Positions 23,904 through 35,718 of a stretch of 64,000 nt of DNA are shown piece by piece. The DNA lies in NCBI GenBank assembly GCA_963457665.1, contig OY735211.1, positions 35,393,747 to 35,457,746 on the forward strand. The letters are read 5' to 3'. The notes below the pieces were generated by a model, which saw only the letters and a list, made by a program, of their open reading frames with translations, did no database searches and was not told the origin of the DNA. Within the stretch, counting starts at the first letter, position 1, and every line of letters begins with the position of its first letter. Position numbers and translations under genes: made by a program. Source of the DNA: Thysanoteuthis rhombus. Lineage: Eukaryota > Mollusca > Cephalopoda > Oegopsida > Thysanoteuthidae.

Positions 23904-25130
23904 CTGACTACAAAAAGCACTTAGTAAATAGGTTTCCAGATAAAGAAACAAAAGATGTGACTAAAATGCTGAACTTGGAATTCACTTTCTGCCTATTATA
24001 TGACTGTTTGAAATTATTTTTCAAAAACACGGATTTGTACATAATCAAAAATGAAAAAAAAACAGAAATAATCTATTTCGCATCAGAAGTAACCTAACTA
24101 CTTCAAAGTTGTACTTTTGAATGACTAATGTGAAGTAAGGGTTCTGGTCATCATAAAAGAAATATCGTGAATACAACCTCTCCCCGACTAACTAAAAATT
24201 TGTATTATTCTAAAACTGACACTCTCTAAAACGAAACAGGGATTTTATTGATGGAAAGCTCCAAAATTTTGTTCTGAATAAAAACCCAAACATATATTAT
24301 TTTCCACTTCTAGTGGCTAATCTAATGTTGAACATTTTTAATCACAGATTAACTCAGGCTGTGAATCTATGAAATCCAATTAACAGTGCAGATCAGAAGT
24401 AAAGAATGAGCTCTCAGTGTAAATAATCCATTTGTTGTGTTGTGTACGAAGAGATACATCAAAGAATATACTTTCCACCTTGTTAGCAAATTTGAAGTTA
24501 TTTTTTCCCCTAGGCAATGCCAGCTAGTATATAAATAAAAGAACAGAAAACCTAAATCATCAACTTGAAATAAGGCAATTTACTTCAGTATATAGAACAA
24601 AGTCATCCAACAAAAGCTCTGATAACCATAGCTTTGGAAGTCTAACCCATTAAAATGGATAACGCTGCATCAGGGAGACTTGTATTAAATTAGCACCCTG
24701 ACTAAAATTAAGGAACTGAGAAAAGAATCAACTTCTAGTGATATTATAATAGCATTTTTCAGGAGAGCAAGACAAGTGTCTCAGAAGTTGTTGATGGAAT
24801 TCAAAATGAAGCCTTTTCATTTTTTAATTTCTAGTTTTGAAGATTTCCAAATGTGACATTTTTTTCTTCGTTTTCAGCCTAATTTGCCCCCGATTTCTGG
24901 TATATCAGCTCTTTTGTTATAGCTAAGAAATAATGTTAGATATGAATTTGAAAAGTGACCAATAATTCATTGATATCACACTGCACAAATTGTTTTTGTC
25001 TTTGGTAGGAGAAGTTGCTGATTAATAGTATAAAGATGAAAATAAATATATATCACGAAATACATCCAATCAATGGTGTTCCCATCCCATCATGATATTT
25101 GATTAAATTTCATCTCTAATACTAGTTAAA
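22860..25130. other. AT-rich DNA with TA microsatellite and A-run
   Basis: Contains an A20 run at 23291-23310 and a (TA)n microsatellite of about 55 bp at 23845-23901. Near 24513-24528 is GGCAATGCC-AG-CTAG-T, a weak Helitron-end look-alike. Nothing else is recognised. Confidence 0.4.
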
Positions 25131-25320
25131 TTTGGTATGTTACCTTACCTATTTTAAAATGGCTACCATTCAAGCCTTGGAACAACATATGCTGATGATG
25201 AATTTCAAATCAAAGAACCTAACAGTTACCCTAAAAATACTAATCTTAAACCCTAACACTAAAAATACTAACCCTAATGAATGGTGGCCATTTTATAACA
25301 ATTTAGGCATATTTAGGTAA
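25131..25320. mobile_element. Small inverted-repeat element with telomere-like core
   Basis: AAAATGGCTACCATTC (25156-25171) and its inverted complement with one mismatch (25279-25294) enclose a core with several CCCTAA/CCCTAACACTAA motifs. This could be a small MITE whose interior contains degenerate telomere-type repeats. Termini and target duplication are not defined. Confidence 0.45.
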
Positions 25321-26346
25321 TTTAATCCTCATAAATTTAGGCATATTTAGACAGACATTTTTTTTTCACTTCAACCCTACTGTACTTGATTTCGTAAATG
25401 ATTGAATCGGTGAGTAATGGTTATTGAAAGATAGCCAAAATTTTAAATGAACTAAAAAGATTTTTTTGCTGAAATAGATTTAATCTAATTAAATTTAGTC
25501 ATTGTTGGCAATTGATGCAAAATTACATTATCTCCCCTTAACTTATTGTAAACAAGAGAAATGGCTGATTTTCAATGCAGATTTTTACATTATAGTTACA
25601 TTGTAAATGGAACCCCCTAGGTAAAACCTAAGAAAGGAATTTCTTTGTAAAATCTAAAAAATAACTTCTAGATATTAGAAAATTTGGTGAGGATTAATAA
25701 GAATCCAGGCCTGCGTATTTACACACACAAGTCCATCTACTGAATGAGGATTTTTTTCTCAAGCACTTTGCATTTTCTCGGGAAGCTTTGGAAATTTTCC
25801 GGTGGAAAACTTACGCTCATTGGAAAATTAGAGCTTTCAGCTCAAGATAGGCAGTGCTTACTGATATGGCCCATCTCTGAATCTATGGTAGTTATGTGCT
25901 GTGGGAATCAATTACAAAAGTAGATCAATGAACTGGTAGCTGAGAGATCTGTAGTTCTGTAATAAATGCAAATTTGTCAAGGGTTATGAAAATGCTTTAA
26001 AAATTTTCAGTATCCCAGTGGTTTGATAATCTACTTGGCTATCAAACCAACACCACAAAGTAGGCATCAGTTCTGGCCCTAAATCTATATTTTTCAAAAA
26101 GAGAGCCCTGAGACTCACCTGCCAGCCTTCACCCAACACAGTGCACTATTAACCCCTATGATCAGAGTGGGAGGCCCTAAGGAATGTGGCTTGAACTTTT
26201 GATAAATGACCTAGAAACATGCAATTTCCAATGTGTCACAAGTGGTAATAGAGAATAATACAATAGTAGAAGAGTCTAGTTGTGCTTACATGAACTATTT
26301 TTCAAACATTGTTCAATTGCCAAATAGTGTCAGGTTGTAAAAATCA

Positions 26347-26611
26347 TAGTTGAAGTTGTTAAATATAATCATGGATAATGTTATCAAACAGTTATTTTTA
26401 TCTATGTCCCAAAATATTTACTTGAAATTGATTAAAAATTATCCACTAACTGCAATGAAAGTTCTGGTATTATTATCAAAATTTCAGGTAATCCATATTT
26501 TAAAATGTCTACAGGCTGTCATTAATCTAAATTGTTCCAATTTCTATATCTTTCATCAACTGTTATCTCAAAGAACCAGTCCCAAAGTGATCACAATAAG
26601 TGGCTTCTATA
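26347..26611. mobile_element. Tc1/mariner-type MITE family T, copy B
   Basis: The left end contains TATAATCATGGATAATGTTATCAAAC. The right end contains AGTGATCACAATAAGTGGC and then TA. These correspond to the ends of the 16.9-kb and 35.7-kb copies. The interior segment AAATTGTTCNAATTT is shared with the right half of the 35.7-kb copy. The 116-codon open frame across it is fortuitous. Confidence 0.7.
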
Positions 26612-26699
26612 CATGTATATATTATCATGTAAATAACATCAAATTAATTTCTTGTATCTGTAACTTTCTAACTCTAAAGCAATACAGTAATATTCCATA

Positions 26700-28939
26700 A
26701 AAATTGACAAGAAGACATAGAAGGAAAAACTTCTTTTAACTGGGTACTTTAAGCTTTCAGATTTGTGATAAGCAAACTTCATAATTTGGAAAAAAAACAA
26801 ACAAAAAACAACACAAAACTTCCATTTTTTTATCAAGTCATGATCTCAAGAACAGGATGAGGAGTAAGATGATTTTACTGATAAATTAGTTTACCTTGAT
26901 GTACAACAGGAAATAGGTACTGTTATCCCCAAAATACTGAAGTTAATAAAATAAATGCATAAAAAATAGCGTAAGTCACAATAAAGAAATTAATTTTTAA
27001 GACTGATTTTAGATAACAGTTTCCATTCTATATTTGGGGGAAAAAAAAAAAGAAAAAAGATGTTTGTTTAAAATAGTAGTTTGCTTTATTAAATTTTAGT
27101 TACAATTAGAGGAACTACCTGAGACTTATTTGCCTCCGCATAACTGATTAACTTTGTGCCTGCAAATTATTTTGTTTAATCAGTAATTACATTAACCCTT
27201 TTGTGTCTAACATATTAAAATGCTTTTCGCCTAAATTTTCAACAAGTTAACAAATAAGGGTTAATTTCTGTTCGGTGGTTAAGAGAAAATATTTTTCAAA
27301 TTTTGAGGAATCCCAATAATGATGGGATACATATGTCATGAGACTGATTATGGGGGTTTATTTTTTGTGATACACAAGTCCCAGTAAATATCTGAAAGAG
27401 ATCTAAAGGACTTATATACCCCTGCAGTCATAGAAACCTTGGGATATACATGTTTCAGGAATCTTGAAAGAGTTGAATCAAAGATCAATTTTTTAATCTA
27501 TTGATACAAACTCCAAGTTGAGCAGTAATTAGATAGGAACCTATATATCAACAAGCGTCTGCACACTTCTGCCATTCACAATTGAAAAAAAAAAAAAAAA
27601 TTCTACATTGAAGGGGGTTGGTGTAGAAAAGGGCTTCTGAAAATATAATTGCAACACAAAGACTGCGAAGAAGGAGGAGGAGAGAGAAGCAGGGTATAGG
27701 TACACAGAAAGGGGGGGTGAAACAAAGATATTTGCTAAATAAAAACGGCAGAACTCGGCCACCAAGGAAAGAAAGAATGTGAGAAGGTAAAATCAGATGG
27801 AATAGAACTCGCTTTTGGGTGTCTGCAAGCGGAAAATCTGGATAAGCGCCAGGGGTGATCGCTTAAGGCAATTAGTTTTCTTCCAGATACTACAGCGCAT
27901 TGGATTTCTCTTAGATATACCGTTAGCAAAGCAACTAGTATTTTACAAGTCTTTACAATCAATAACATAGGATTGGAAATGTGACCATCAAGATTTTCAA
28001 ACTTTCAAAATAGTGATGATGAATGACATTATCAACTGACACATTTACTGTTCAAATGACATCATTTGAATTTATGTAAAATGCTTCCAAACAGAAATTA
28101 ATAATTCATTTCTGCGTTGTTTTATTTCAGCACGAAAATTCACACAAACAAGTTAAAAATAACTCTTTCAGGTTACACAAGAATTATAATATGATTTGGA
28201 AGCTAAAAATGTTCAAGTTGACATGATGTAATGAAGTGAATTCTTCATATTTCAGTTTCATCATCATAGATGGAGAACTGGGGTTGTCAAAAATGAATAA
28301 GGAATTATGTCTTTTATATATGCCAATACTCATTTTCCATGCTATCAAAAAACGACAGCAGCATTTAAATAATTTTGCGATTGCAATGTCCCTGAAAATT
28401 TCAAAGTTATTATGTTGCTCTGCATTTTCTCGTTTTTGTTCAAACCAAATAAACGCTTATTTTTAATGCATTTGCAGAAAAATCTTTTTAGTGAGACTAC
28501 TCTATAATTAGCATTTAATAGTTATCTCCCTTGACAAATGTTACCAACAAAAATATAGACATATGCATGGCATATCATATATGTAGATAAGACAGTTAAT
28601 AGAGTAACAAGTATAATATCCTTACTTTATTGATCCCCAATTTACAATGTATAAGGTGTCCAATATATTGCATCAGCTATTTACTATTGCATTATGTAGG
28701 TACATTGGAAGATGACAGTTTGGCTAGATTGACTTTTGTGCAAGGCTCAGGGAACTGAAACCTATGGTGGAGAATAATCAAATCTGCTGAAAAAAGCATT
28801 ATTTTACACAATAATCTCCATTGTTGTGGATGCTTTCAATTCAGTGGGAAATTTTAATCACAGATCGATTATAGTGAAAATTTCAGTTCTATGTTTAGTT
28901 AATACCTACGTATCAGGCTATAAACAAATTAATATTCAC

Positions 28940-28942
<3 letters not shown>
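26700..28942. other. Mostly AT-rich DNA with one CpG-richer island
   Basis: Contains an A16 run at 27585-27600. About 27660-27930 is distinctly richer in G+C and CpG, with overlapping minus-strand open frames, but no protein family or splice-bounded exon could be identified. Confidence 0.35.
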
Positions 28943-29006
<64 letters not shown>

Positions 29007-29050
29007 AATATATACATGTATCTAAATATATACATGTATGTAAATATATA
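28943..29050. repeat. (TA)n microsatellite with TACATGTA variants
   Basis: An uninterrupted (TA)n tract of about 53 bp is followed by TGTATGTA and by near-repeats of AAATATATACATGTAT. Confidence 0.9.
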
Positions 29051-29384
29051 TTATATGAGAGAGTAATTTAATCTTTAAGCAAATTTCATAAAAGATGACA
29101 GACAAGGGTTGTTCAATCAATTTTTCAGTGAATTTCTCCAGTTTATGTACTAGGTAACTGATATTGGAGAAACCCTAGGAATGATGCCAAATGTGATAAA
29201 AGCAAAAGATAAGAACAATATATCCGCCAGATGATGTAATGGGTTCTGAAGGTTACTGGATACAGCAGACACAAGAAAGACTAAGATTCAATGCTGAATA
29301 CAAAAACCAAAAATGAAGAAGTCTAAGGAATCATTGTATAATTTCTATTTTAGAGACTGATAAATAATCCAAGATTAAGGAAAC

Positions 29385-29643
29385 TAGAAAGTACGCAGGG
29401 AGCGCACACCTTTGCCAACATCATTGTCACTAAAAACTGAATCACTTCATACATGTAGCTACGACGCAAGGGAGGTAAGAGTAGAAAAATTCCTTTCAGC
29501 AATTTTTCCTTCACCAATGGCCCATGCTTCTACAAAATATCATTGGATTTCATTCAGAACTTTTAGAAATAAAGAGTAGACTGACAGCAGACATGAAGGA
29601 ATACATATGTCTCTTCCAAATTTGTGTGCAGAGGTAATGAAAA
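29385..29643 (+). mobile_element. RTE-like LINE 3' tail, single-domain copy
   Basis: Reads GGGAGCGCACACCTTTGCCAAC, then CATTGTCACTAAAAACTGA, ACTTCATACATGTAGCTACG, GGAGGTAA, ATGGCCCATG, CATTGGATTTCATTC, and ends GTGCAGAGGTAATG. The same order of blocks occurs at 49590-49862. It is a 5'-truncated copy without coding sequence. Confidence 0.75.
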
Positions 29644-29745
29644 TTGGGGTTAAATGATTTAAAAACAAGAAAAATTTTGACAGCTCTCTTTTGCTACAAT
29701 AAAACTGGTTGATTATTTTGAAATTCTCAGTTCTTTACTTTTCAC

Positions 29746-30335
29746 TCGTTTTTCTCAACCATTTTTAAACTGGAGGAATCTTTGAAATAATTTTTTCATC
29801 TCAAAGAATCCCTGCATAAAAAAAGATATCATTATAATCTAAAAGTAATTACACATTTTTTTCAGTACCCTTTCATACAAAATACAAAATGGAAGTTAGT
29901 TACCATGATAATATTGTTTATAAGCTCAGCTTACCTACGAAAAATTAAATTTTTCATAAACTTTATTTTCTTATAGAAGAAAAATACAGGAACTCAGAAA
30001 GCAAACGTAATAAAACTATCATATGAATGGTTTGATAGGAAGAAAAGCAGTTTTTAAGGATAGAATCTTGATTAATTAACTTTGCTAATTTATTTGCCAT
30101 ATGAACAATCAAATGGGTCAAGTGGCCACAATTTTCATCACTGATGTACAAGTGAATTGGGAATTATACCTATTTATGTGTGAAACTTGTGCCTGTTTTC
30201 TGCTGTGCAAATACTTTCTTGAGAGTCAAAGTTTTAGATATACGCACAAATTAGATCTTCTATTGAAATGGAAGTGTCAGATACCTTTTTCACAATTGTA
30301 TAAAAATTTTGCAAAACCCCAGTTTAGAAAGATTG
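29746..30335. mobile_element. hAT-type MITE, family 1, copy B
   Basis: Shares with the 8.7-kb copy the left end TTTTCTCAACC, the block AAGCTCAGCTTACC-GAAAAATTAAATTTTT, the block GATAGAATCTTG, and a right end CCCCAGTTTAGAAAGATTG. The putative target duplications CTTTTCAC (29738-29745) and CTCTTCAC (30336-30343) match at 7 of 8 positions. The open frames within it are not transposase. Confidence 0.75.
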
Positions 30336-30343
30336 CTCTTCAC

Positions 30344-31950
30344 AATTGGAGGTATGTTAGAGAAATGGAGCAGTGATATTTTTCTGGAAAATTGTTTCAC
30401 CAAGAAAAAAAAATCATATGAAAAGTGAAAAAGAAAGAAAGAAATCCCCGATCATAGAAAGCTATGAGTATGAATCAGGCATCCAAAATCTTCCTGATCA
30501 TCAAATTTCAGATCTATTTTGTGGGCATTGATTGTTGAGATGGTGACCCCTCCCCAACAACACACACATTATACGCAGAGTGCATCATTCATTATAAAAA
30601 GATGATTAAATAAAAATAAAAACAAGAAATCCCTTTTCCCCTTCATTTCCTGAACTAACAGCATATCATGCAGAACCCAACTCATGGAAAATCAAGCTTC
30701 AAAACTAGAGATCAAGTAGAGGGCTTTCCTGAGGTGATAGTCCCTGTTAATCCTTCTAGGAAGGGGGGGGGGCAATCTCTACACCACACCTAATAATGCA
30801 AACCGTAGGGTGCTACAACACCCTTAACCTTTAAAAATTCCTTCCCCACTGGCAAACTGTTTAACTAGCTTGGCTGCGTTATTAGAGCGACAAGATATGA
30901 ATGAATCTCAAAGCCTGAAATATCAGATGATAAGGATGTTGAAGCCGATAGCATTTGACAGGGTGGAAGAAGGGTAGATGATACGAGGTATGTTCGGGTG
31001 TATGTGTATGCGTGTATTAGATTGGGACACTGCAGGTCTGCTAAGGTGTAAAAGTCAAGTCAGAACGTGCATTATCTGTGAGACCTGCAGAAGTGAGTCA
31101 TTTCACTCAAGATTTTATAGTAACCAAATCTGGTGTCATTTGTTTTTTTAGTATTTCATGGAGACCAAGGATAATTGGTGGTAAGGACAGCAAAGGAAAA
31201 AAAAAATCACTTGGATTTTAGATTTAGTATAAGAGCACCTGACACCCAGGCTCGTCCTCTACCCACCTTGAAAATCCCCATTGGAATTACTGAAGTTACT
31301 TCAAGATCAGACTTGCAATAGGTCAGTTCAGATGAGTGCAAAAATCTTATTAACCTGTAACTCTGGAACATGTTCAAATAGAACATAGACTGAAGAAATA
31401 GATTTTATCATAACAGATTCATCTCAGTTAAGTGTCAAACATATACTGTCTAACTTGTAATTGAGATAGGTATGCATTTCCAACTGGTGTTCAAATTCTG
31501 GGTACAAGTTAGCATTCCAAATGCTGAGTTTCTGAACAGGCAGGCTCTCATTTGGAAGATTAGAGTAAAAGAATCTTTCATCTAAATATGTGGCTTAGTG
31601 AGCTGAGCTAAATAAATATTCATATCTCTCTCTCGCATACAGCAGGCCACAGAACTCAGGTGTAATTTCTAATTCAAAGGCTAAAATTTCCAATTAATTC
31701 ATTTTTGTAATCTTTTAAATAAAATTGTACATGCAGTTGGCCTGAATGTATACATATAGTTACCTCAACAAAATTGTTTTGAAAAAAAAAAAAAATGGTA
31801 AAATAACTTTTCAGATCAGATATCAATTGGATAATAAGCAAATTCAACAAAACTTGAAACTCATTGCTAATTTCATTGTTTTATCAGATTTTCTGTAGAA
31901 AAATTCTATTGTTAATACTTTATTACATCACCATTACTTCAATTAGATCC
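30344..31950. other. Unassigned DNA
   Basis: Only minor signals: a 10-bp inverted repeat CTGCAGGTCT/AGACCTGCAG separated by about 40 bases near 31030-31090, an A13 run at 31782-31794, and a G-run near 30764. 31520-31590 loosely resembles 50050-50110. Confidence 0.35.
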
Positions 31951-31959
31951 AATCTGGCA

Positions 31960-32426
31960 AGCTTTGAACAAAACGGTGGAGGGATTAATTAGGCACCTCA
32001 TTCCAAGCTGCTAAGGAAGGATTAAATTGCCAACCACCTTCAAAAACCATACATTTCAATGATGTTGAAATCTTGGATGTTGGCCGTCAGACTGAAACAT
32101 TCATGTTTTGCTTTTGAAGAAATCATTATCGACTCTTTGAGTATAAACAGAAGCATTATCCTGCTGAAACATGGACTGTTGCAATACCTTTAGCTACTGA
32201 ATTCATATTTCTAAACATTCATATATCATACGGTGTTTAAGCACCTGCCAACGTATTGGAGTGCTATCATCCCACCATATCTTACAGCAGCCCAAACCAT
32301 GATCCCACCATCTCCATTAGCAGGATTCAATAACCTTTCCTTTGGTAATGATGGGTTTTGCCAGGAATACTTGAGGCCATCTGGACCACCAAGGTTGAAT
32401 TTCTTCATGTCTATGTAGAAGACCAA
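31960..32426 (-). pseudogene. Tc1/Tc3-like transposase, C-terminal half, degraded
   Basis: Minus-strand conceptual translation runs through VFYIDMKKFNLGGPDG, GGIMVWAAV, then (in another frame) FQQDNASVY, a degraded SPDLNIIE-like segment and NVW. These correspond, in order, to the second catalytic region of Tc transposases: the 'DEKKFNLDGPDG' block, 'GGSVMVWGA', 'QQDNASVHTA' (second Asp) and 'SPDLNIIENVW' (third acidic residue). Frameshifts and stops interrupt it after NTV near 32226. The N-terminal DNA-binding half is missing. It faces a different Tc1-type transposase fragment immediately to the right on the + strand. Confidence 0.8.
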
Positions 32427-32439
32427 TCACAATCTGATG

Positions 32440-33000
32440 AAATATTGCAGATCCAGTCCGCATTGCAAATGGATCATTTTCAGAGGGAGATATGCTACTT
32501 TTTGAAAACCCAAATAAAGCATGTTAGAGGATCCATAATCTTATGGGTCTTCTTTACAGCCTCTGGTACTAGAAACCTTGACTATATCAAAGGAATCAAA
32601 GAATTACAAGGGGATTTTTAAAAAAAATGAATGACTTAGTATGAGAAAACTAACTAAAGATCATGGGTGCTACAGCACGATAAAAAGGACTGAAGGACAT
32701 ATCCAAAAGCACCTGAGGATGGTTGGAAAGAAAAAAAAACAAAAAACATTTCAAACTGGTCAGCAATGAGTCCTACTCTCGATCCTGTAGAAAATCTTAC
32801 GAGAGAGTGGGAATCCGTGTCATGGTTTAAATACGTACCATATACTGCAAGAATCTTGCAAATAATCAAGAGTTTGAACAAACTCCAAAGAAAGAGTGGG
32901 AGAAACTACCAGCTGACAAGTGCAAGAAGCTTTTGGATGGCTACCAGTAATGTTTGGAGGCATTGTTGCCAAAAGGAGCGTGAAATCAAATATAACCGGA
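32440..33000 (+). pseudogene. Tc1-like transposase, C-terminal half, degraded
   Basis: Plus-strand translation gives GSIILWVFFTASGTRNLDYI, like Tc1 'GGSIMVWGCFSASGTGNL'. It continues with AMSPTLDPVENLTREWES, the 'WPAQSPDLNPIENLWREL' block, and then by frameshift KEWEKLPADKCKKLLDGYQ and CLEALLPKGA, matching the Tc1 C-terminus '...CKKLVDGYQ...LEAVIAAKGG'. The second catalytic Asp region (QQDN) falls in a gap, and at least two frameshifts are present, so it is dead. It is a different subfamily from its minus-strand neighbour. Confidence 0.85.
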
Positions 33001-33291
33001 AGAGTGCCAATATTACTCTCAAGCTTATTTTTCATTTCTTCTCTAAAATTACTACATGCAATAATTATTTTTTTATTCAATTACATTGGACATTCTATAA
33101 AGATATTCTGATAATATAAATTTGGTAGATTTCTATTTATTTCCAAATATGTAAAGTTCATACAAAAAATTCAAAGGCACCTATAATCCCAAGCAGTGCT
33201 GTAAATATCTAGTATAAACATAAATTTCAGATTATAGCTATGAATAAGCTATTTAGGCAGTCTCCACAATTGATAAAATCTGATTGCGCGC

Positions 33292-33474
33292 ACATATATA
33301 TATATATATATATTATTGTGTCATCCAGATAGTTGTTTCGATGTATTACATCTCTTCAGTGTGGCTATAGACTTTCCATTTTCCCATCCAGTACTGCGAG
33401 GTACTATATATATATATATATATATATATGTTGTCCAGGCCAAATGGTACATTCACCATGTAATAATGGGTGAT

Positions 33475-33551
<77 letters not shown>
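33292..33551. repeat. Three (TA)n microsatellites and a (CA)n tract
   Basis: (TA)n at about 33292-33314, 33403-33429 and 33480-33534, followed by (CA)n to 33551. The middle and right tracts flank the left arm of a 43-bp inverted repeat. Confidence 0.9.
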
Positions 33552-33782
33552 AACATATGGTAGCTGCTCCTACCATTGAGCTAAACATGCTGGTAATGCA
33601 AACGCCAAAATAACTGTTTAAACACTAAATTGCCATCTTGCTTATTCAGGGTCTATATCTGCTCTATTTGTTTCTCTCAACAACAATTATGTTATTGAGA
33701 AATGGATATATGATTATATTATATGGAAAATCTTATTTGAAATGATCACCCATTATTACATGGTGAATGTACCATTTGGCCT
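33437..33782. repeat. Perfect 43-bp inverted repeat
   Basis: 33437-33479 (starting AGGCCAAATGGTACATTCAC) and 33740-33782 are exact reverse complements over 43 bp, about 260 bp apart. The loop contains TA/CA microsatellites and a tRNA-like minus-strand box A. Perfect identity indicates recent duplication or gene conversion. Confidence 0.9.
33546..33605 (-). repeat. tRNA-like SINE head, minus strand (copy 1)
   Basis: Minus-strand AGCATGTTTAGCTCAATGG followed by TAGGAGCAGCTACCATATG is a good tRNA acceptor/D-arm (box A). The T-arm half is lost in the adjoining microsatellite. Confidence 0.5.
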
Positions 33783-33821
33783 AACAAGGTAAATATAATA
33801 AACAATTAAAGAAAATGGGGC

Positions 33822-33895
33822 TGCAGCAGTAATCCAACCTATGGCTGATAATGTAGTGTTGCTCTTGCCATTGAGCTAAACAGCCGCCAAAACAC
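33822..33895 (-). repeat. tRNA-derived SINE head, minus strand (copy 2)
   Basis: Minus strand GGCGGCTGTTTAGCTCAATGG, then AAGAGCAACACTAC, and a box B-like AGGTTGGATTACTGC spaced as in a tRNA. Same type and orientation as the copy at 33546. The two copies sit beside opposite arms of the 43-bp inverted repeat. Confidence 0.6.
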
Positions 33896-34041
33896 AAATG
33901 GTGATTGATAAGTTTGTGGCCCAAGGTACAAAAACATGAGTTACACAGTTCAACTCTTTGAATGATTACACAGGAAATTGAAAGTTCATAGCTGTTCCAA
34001 ACATTTGAAACTGGAGAATCAGCAATTGTTGAGAAAATATT

Positions 34042-34235
34042 CAATATAGCCCATAGTGTAATTCAGCTGCCTGCTCTTGAACCATGCTGTAGAAAGGGGC
34101 ATCCTCCTTAGGAATCACCACCATTTCCTTGAAGCTCTCCTTAAGTGATAAGCCCTTGATTACAAGGTAGTGGATGACTATTGATTCAGAAAGTTGAACT
34201 GTATGTAAATTTAGTAAGAATGGTATAATTTGCAC
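34042..34235 (-). pseudogene. mariner-like transposase N-terminal fragment
   Basis: Minus-strand translation contains VIHYLVIKGLSLKESFKEMV and KEDAPFYSMVQEQAAEL. It aligns with the N-terminal helix-turn-helix of a mariner subgroup ('...VIKFLVLKGLSPKEIHEDMV...GDDAPSYSTVKKWAAEFKRG'). The reading frame stops soon after and no catalytic region follows. A 5' fragment of a dead element. Confidence 0.7.
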
Positions 34236-34559
34236 CTCAGATGAGTTAACTTATCAATCACCTCCCGGCCTATATGTATATTCTTGCACATAGCTGACTG
34301 AAATCACCTCATGATCGTCCAAACTTGGCATCAGGAACCTTAGATGTCATTTCAGATCTTTTCTAGATCATTGTTGTTATATGTGTAATCTCTTAGCTAC
34401 CTGATTTGACAAAAAGGTAGATACTGCTATAGCTGTATTACTATAATCAGGAATCCACTTCGAGTGAATATGAATATACAAATTACAAAAACAGAAGCAC
34501 TTGGTCAGCTTGAATTAGAGATAGCTTTAGTGCTAACTGTAACCGAACATTATCAAAAT

Positions 34560-35040
34560 TTGAATTGGGATGTTCAAAGCTTTCAGCTACAGTTTCCCAT
34601 TTGATCATTTTCTTCTGATTTTCAACGAGAAAGTGCTAGAGAATGTACATCTATTGGGCATTGGAGCCATGATACTGAAACACTGGCTGCTGTGGGCAAG
34701 GCATGTCACAATGATGGAGGCTTTGTATAAGCCAAAAGTTGTTCTCTTCGGTGAACTTTACAGAGGAGAGCACAGTCCAAAGGCCCCCCAGAAAGCACTT
34801 CAAAGCAGCTTTCTCTATTCAGCACCACAGTATTAATGCAGCCAGTCTCAAGTTTGAAGCTGAGAGAGAGGAGCAGCTGTTGAGGAAAAGAGGAAAAGAC
34901 GGAAGGAGTGGGTTGCCCTCCAGACATCACCAGCACAAGGGTTCTCTTCTAAGTGCAAAAAGGTTTGTACCGCCCAGATTGGGTTCCTTAGCCACCTTGA
35001 GCCTGCAGAAGTAAGACCATCCTTCCCTGATCCTTGTAAG
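34560..35040 (+). pseudogene. Non-LTR retrotransposon ORF2 C-terminal fragment
   Basis: Translation: NEKVLENVHLLGIGAMILKH, then LLWARHVTMMEALYKPKVVL, FGELYRGEHSPKAPQKALQS, then by frameshift AASLKFEAEREEQLLRKRGK, and finally CKKVCTAQIGFLSH. This follows the region after the reverse transcriptase in many invertebrate LINEs: '...LEKAHLPSIEAMILKHQLRWAGHVVRM.DHRLPK..LYGELSTGKR..GAPKKRYKDSLK...', ending in a CCHC/C2H2-like 'CSCGRTCLSRIGLFSHLRAC'. It has frameshifts and lacks the RT and endonuclease domains. The clade is not assigned. A related piece is at 57.0 kb. Confidence 0.85.
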
Positions 35041-35209
35041 CCAGAAACTAACCAACAATGATATTTCATTCAATATAACCCATTAACTAGAGAAAAAAAA
35101 ATTAGGAAAGAAAAGAATTCGTACAAGATTTCTGATACAAGACTAACAGTTTAATTTTGAACAAAAATGTTAAAAATTAACCACTTTAAAATTATTTCTA
35201 CTGAAAAAG

Positions 35210-35700
35210 TGATTACCCCCCCCCCCCCCCGCCCCAAGAAAGAACCCTTAAGAGATTTTAATCTCCACGAATAGAACCCCGTCTCTTCGCTTTTTGGGGG
35301 AAGGGGGGGGGGAAGAGCCTAGGCAAGTAAAAGAGGCTAATAAGTAACCATACAAGAAGAGATAAAGACACTTTATAAAAATATTGATTTGGATTATGAA
35401 CCCGTCTCTTCCTGTGGCTTCTCAGTTGTTTGAAGGGATTTAGTATCATTGAAGCGTCTGTGTAAATGGAGGGGGTAGCATGCAAAAAAGTGAGACTCCA
35501 AGAATGAAACCATCTCTCATAGAGAAGTAGGAAATATGTTGGTGGGTGATGGATTTTATTGATAAAATTGGGAAGTAGGACACTTGTATAATGGAAGGTG
35601 AGGTGCAAAACTGAAGTGCTGGTGGGAACGTTTGGGAAGGACGAGGGGGGAGGATTTGTGGAAGAGGAAGGAGGAGTAGTCTTGTAACAATTTTTTCAAT
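35210..35700. other. G/C-run-rich unassigned DNA
   Basis: C-run at 35216-35230, G-runs near 35295-35312 and GGAGG-rich stretches near 35640-35675. The 116-codon minus frame across it has no recognisable domain. Confidence 0.35.
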
Positions 35701-35718
35701 TCTGAAAAAATAGTCTGA

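Noticed and set aside
24513-24528. Second Helitron 3' end
   Set aside because: The stem is only 4 bp (GGCA/TGCC). CTAG-T alone is too common in AT-rich DNA.
25156-25294. True interstitial telomere array
   Set aside because: CCCTAA motifs are few, degenerate and interrupted, so they are described only as telomere-like.
33822-33895. Functional tRNA gene
   Set aside because: Only box A and a loose box B are preserved. The acceptor stem does not pair, and similar heads recur, as expected for SINEs.
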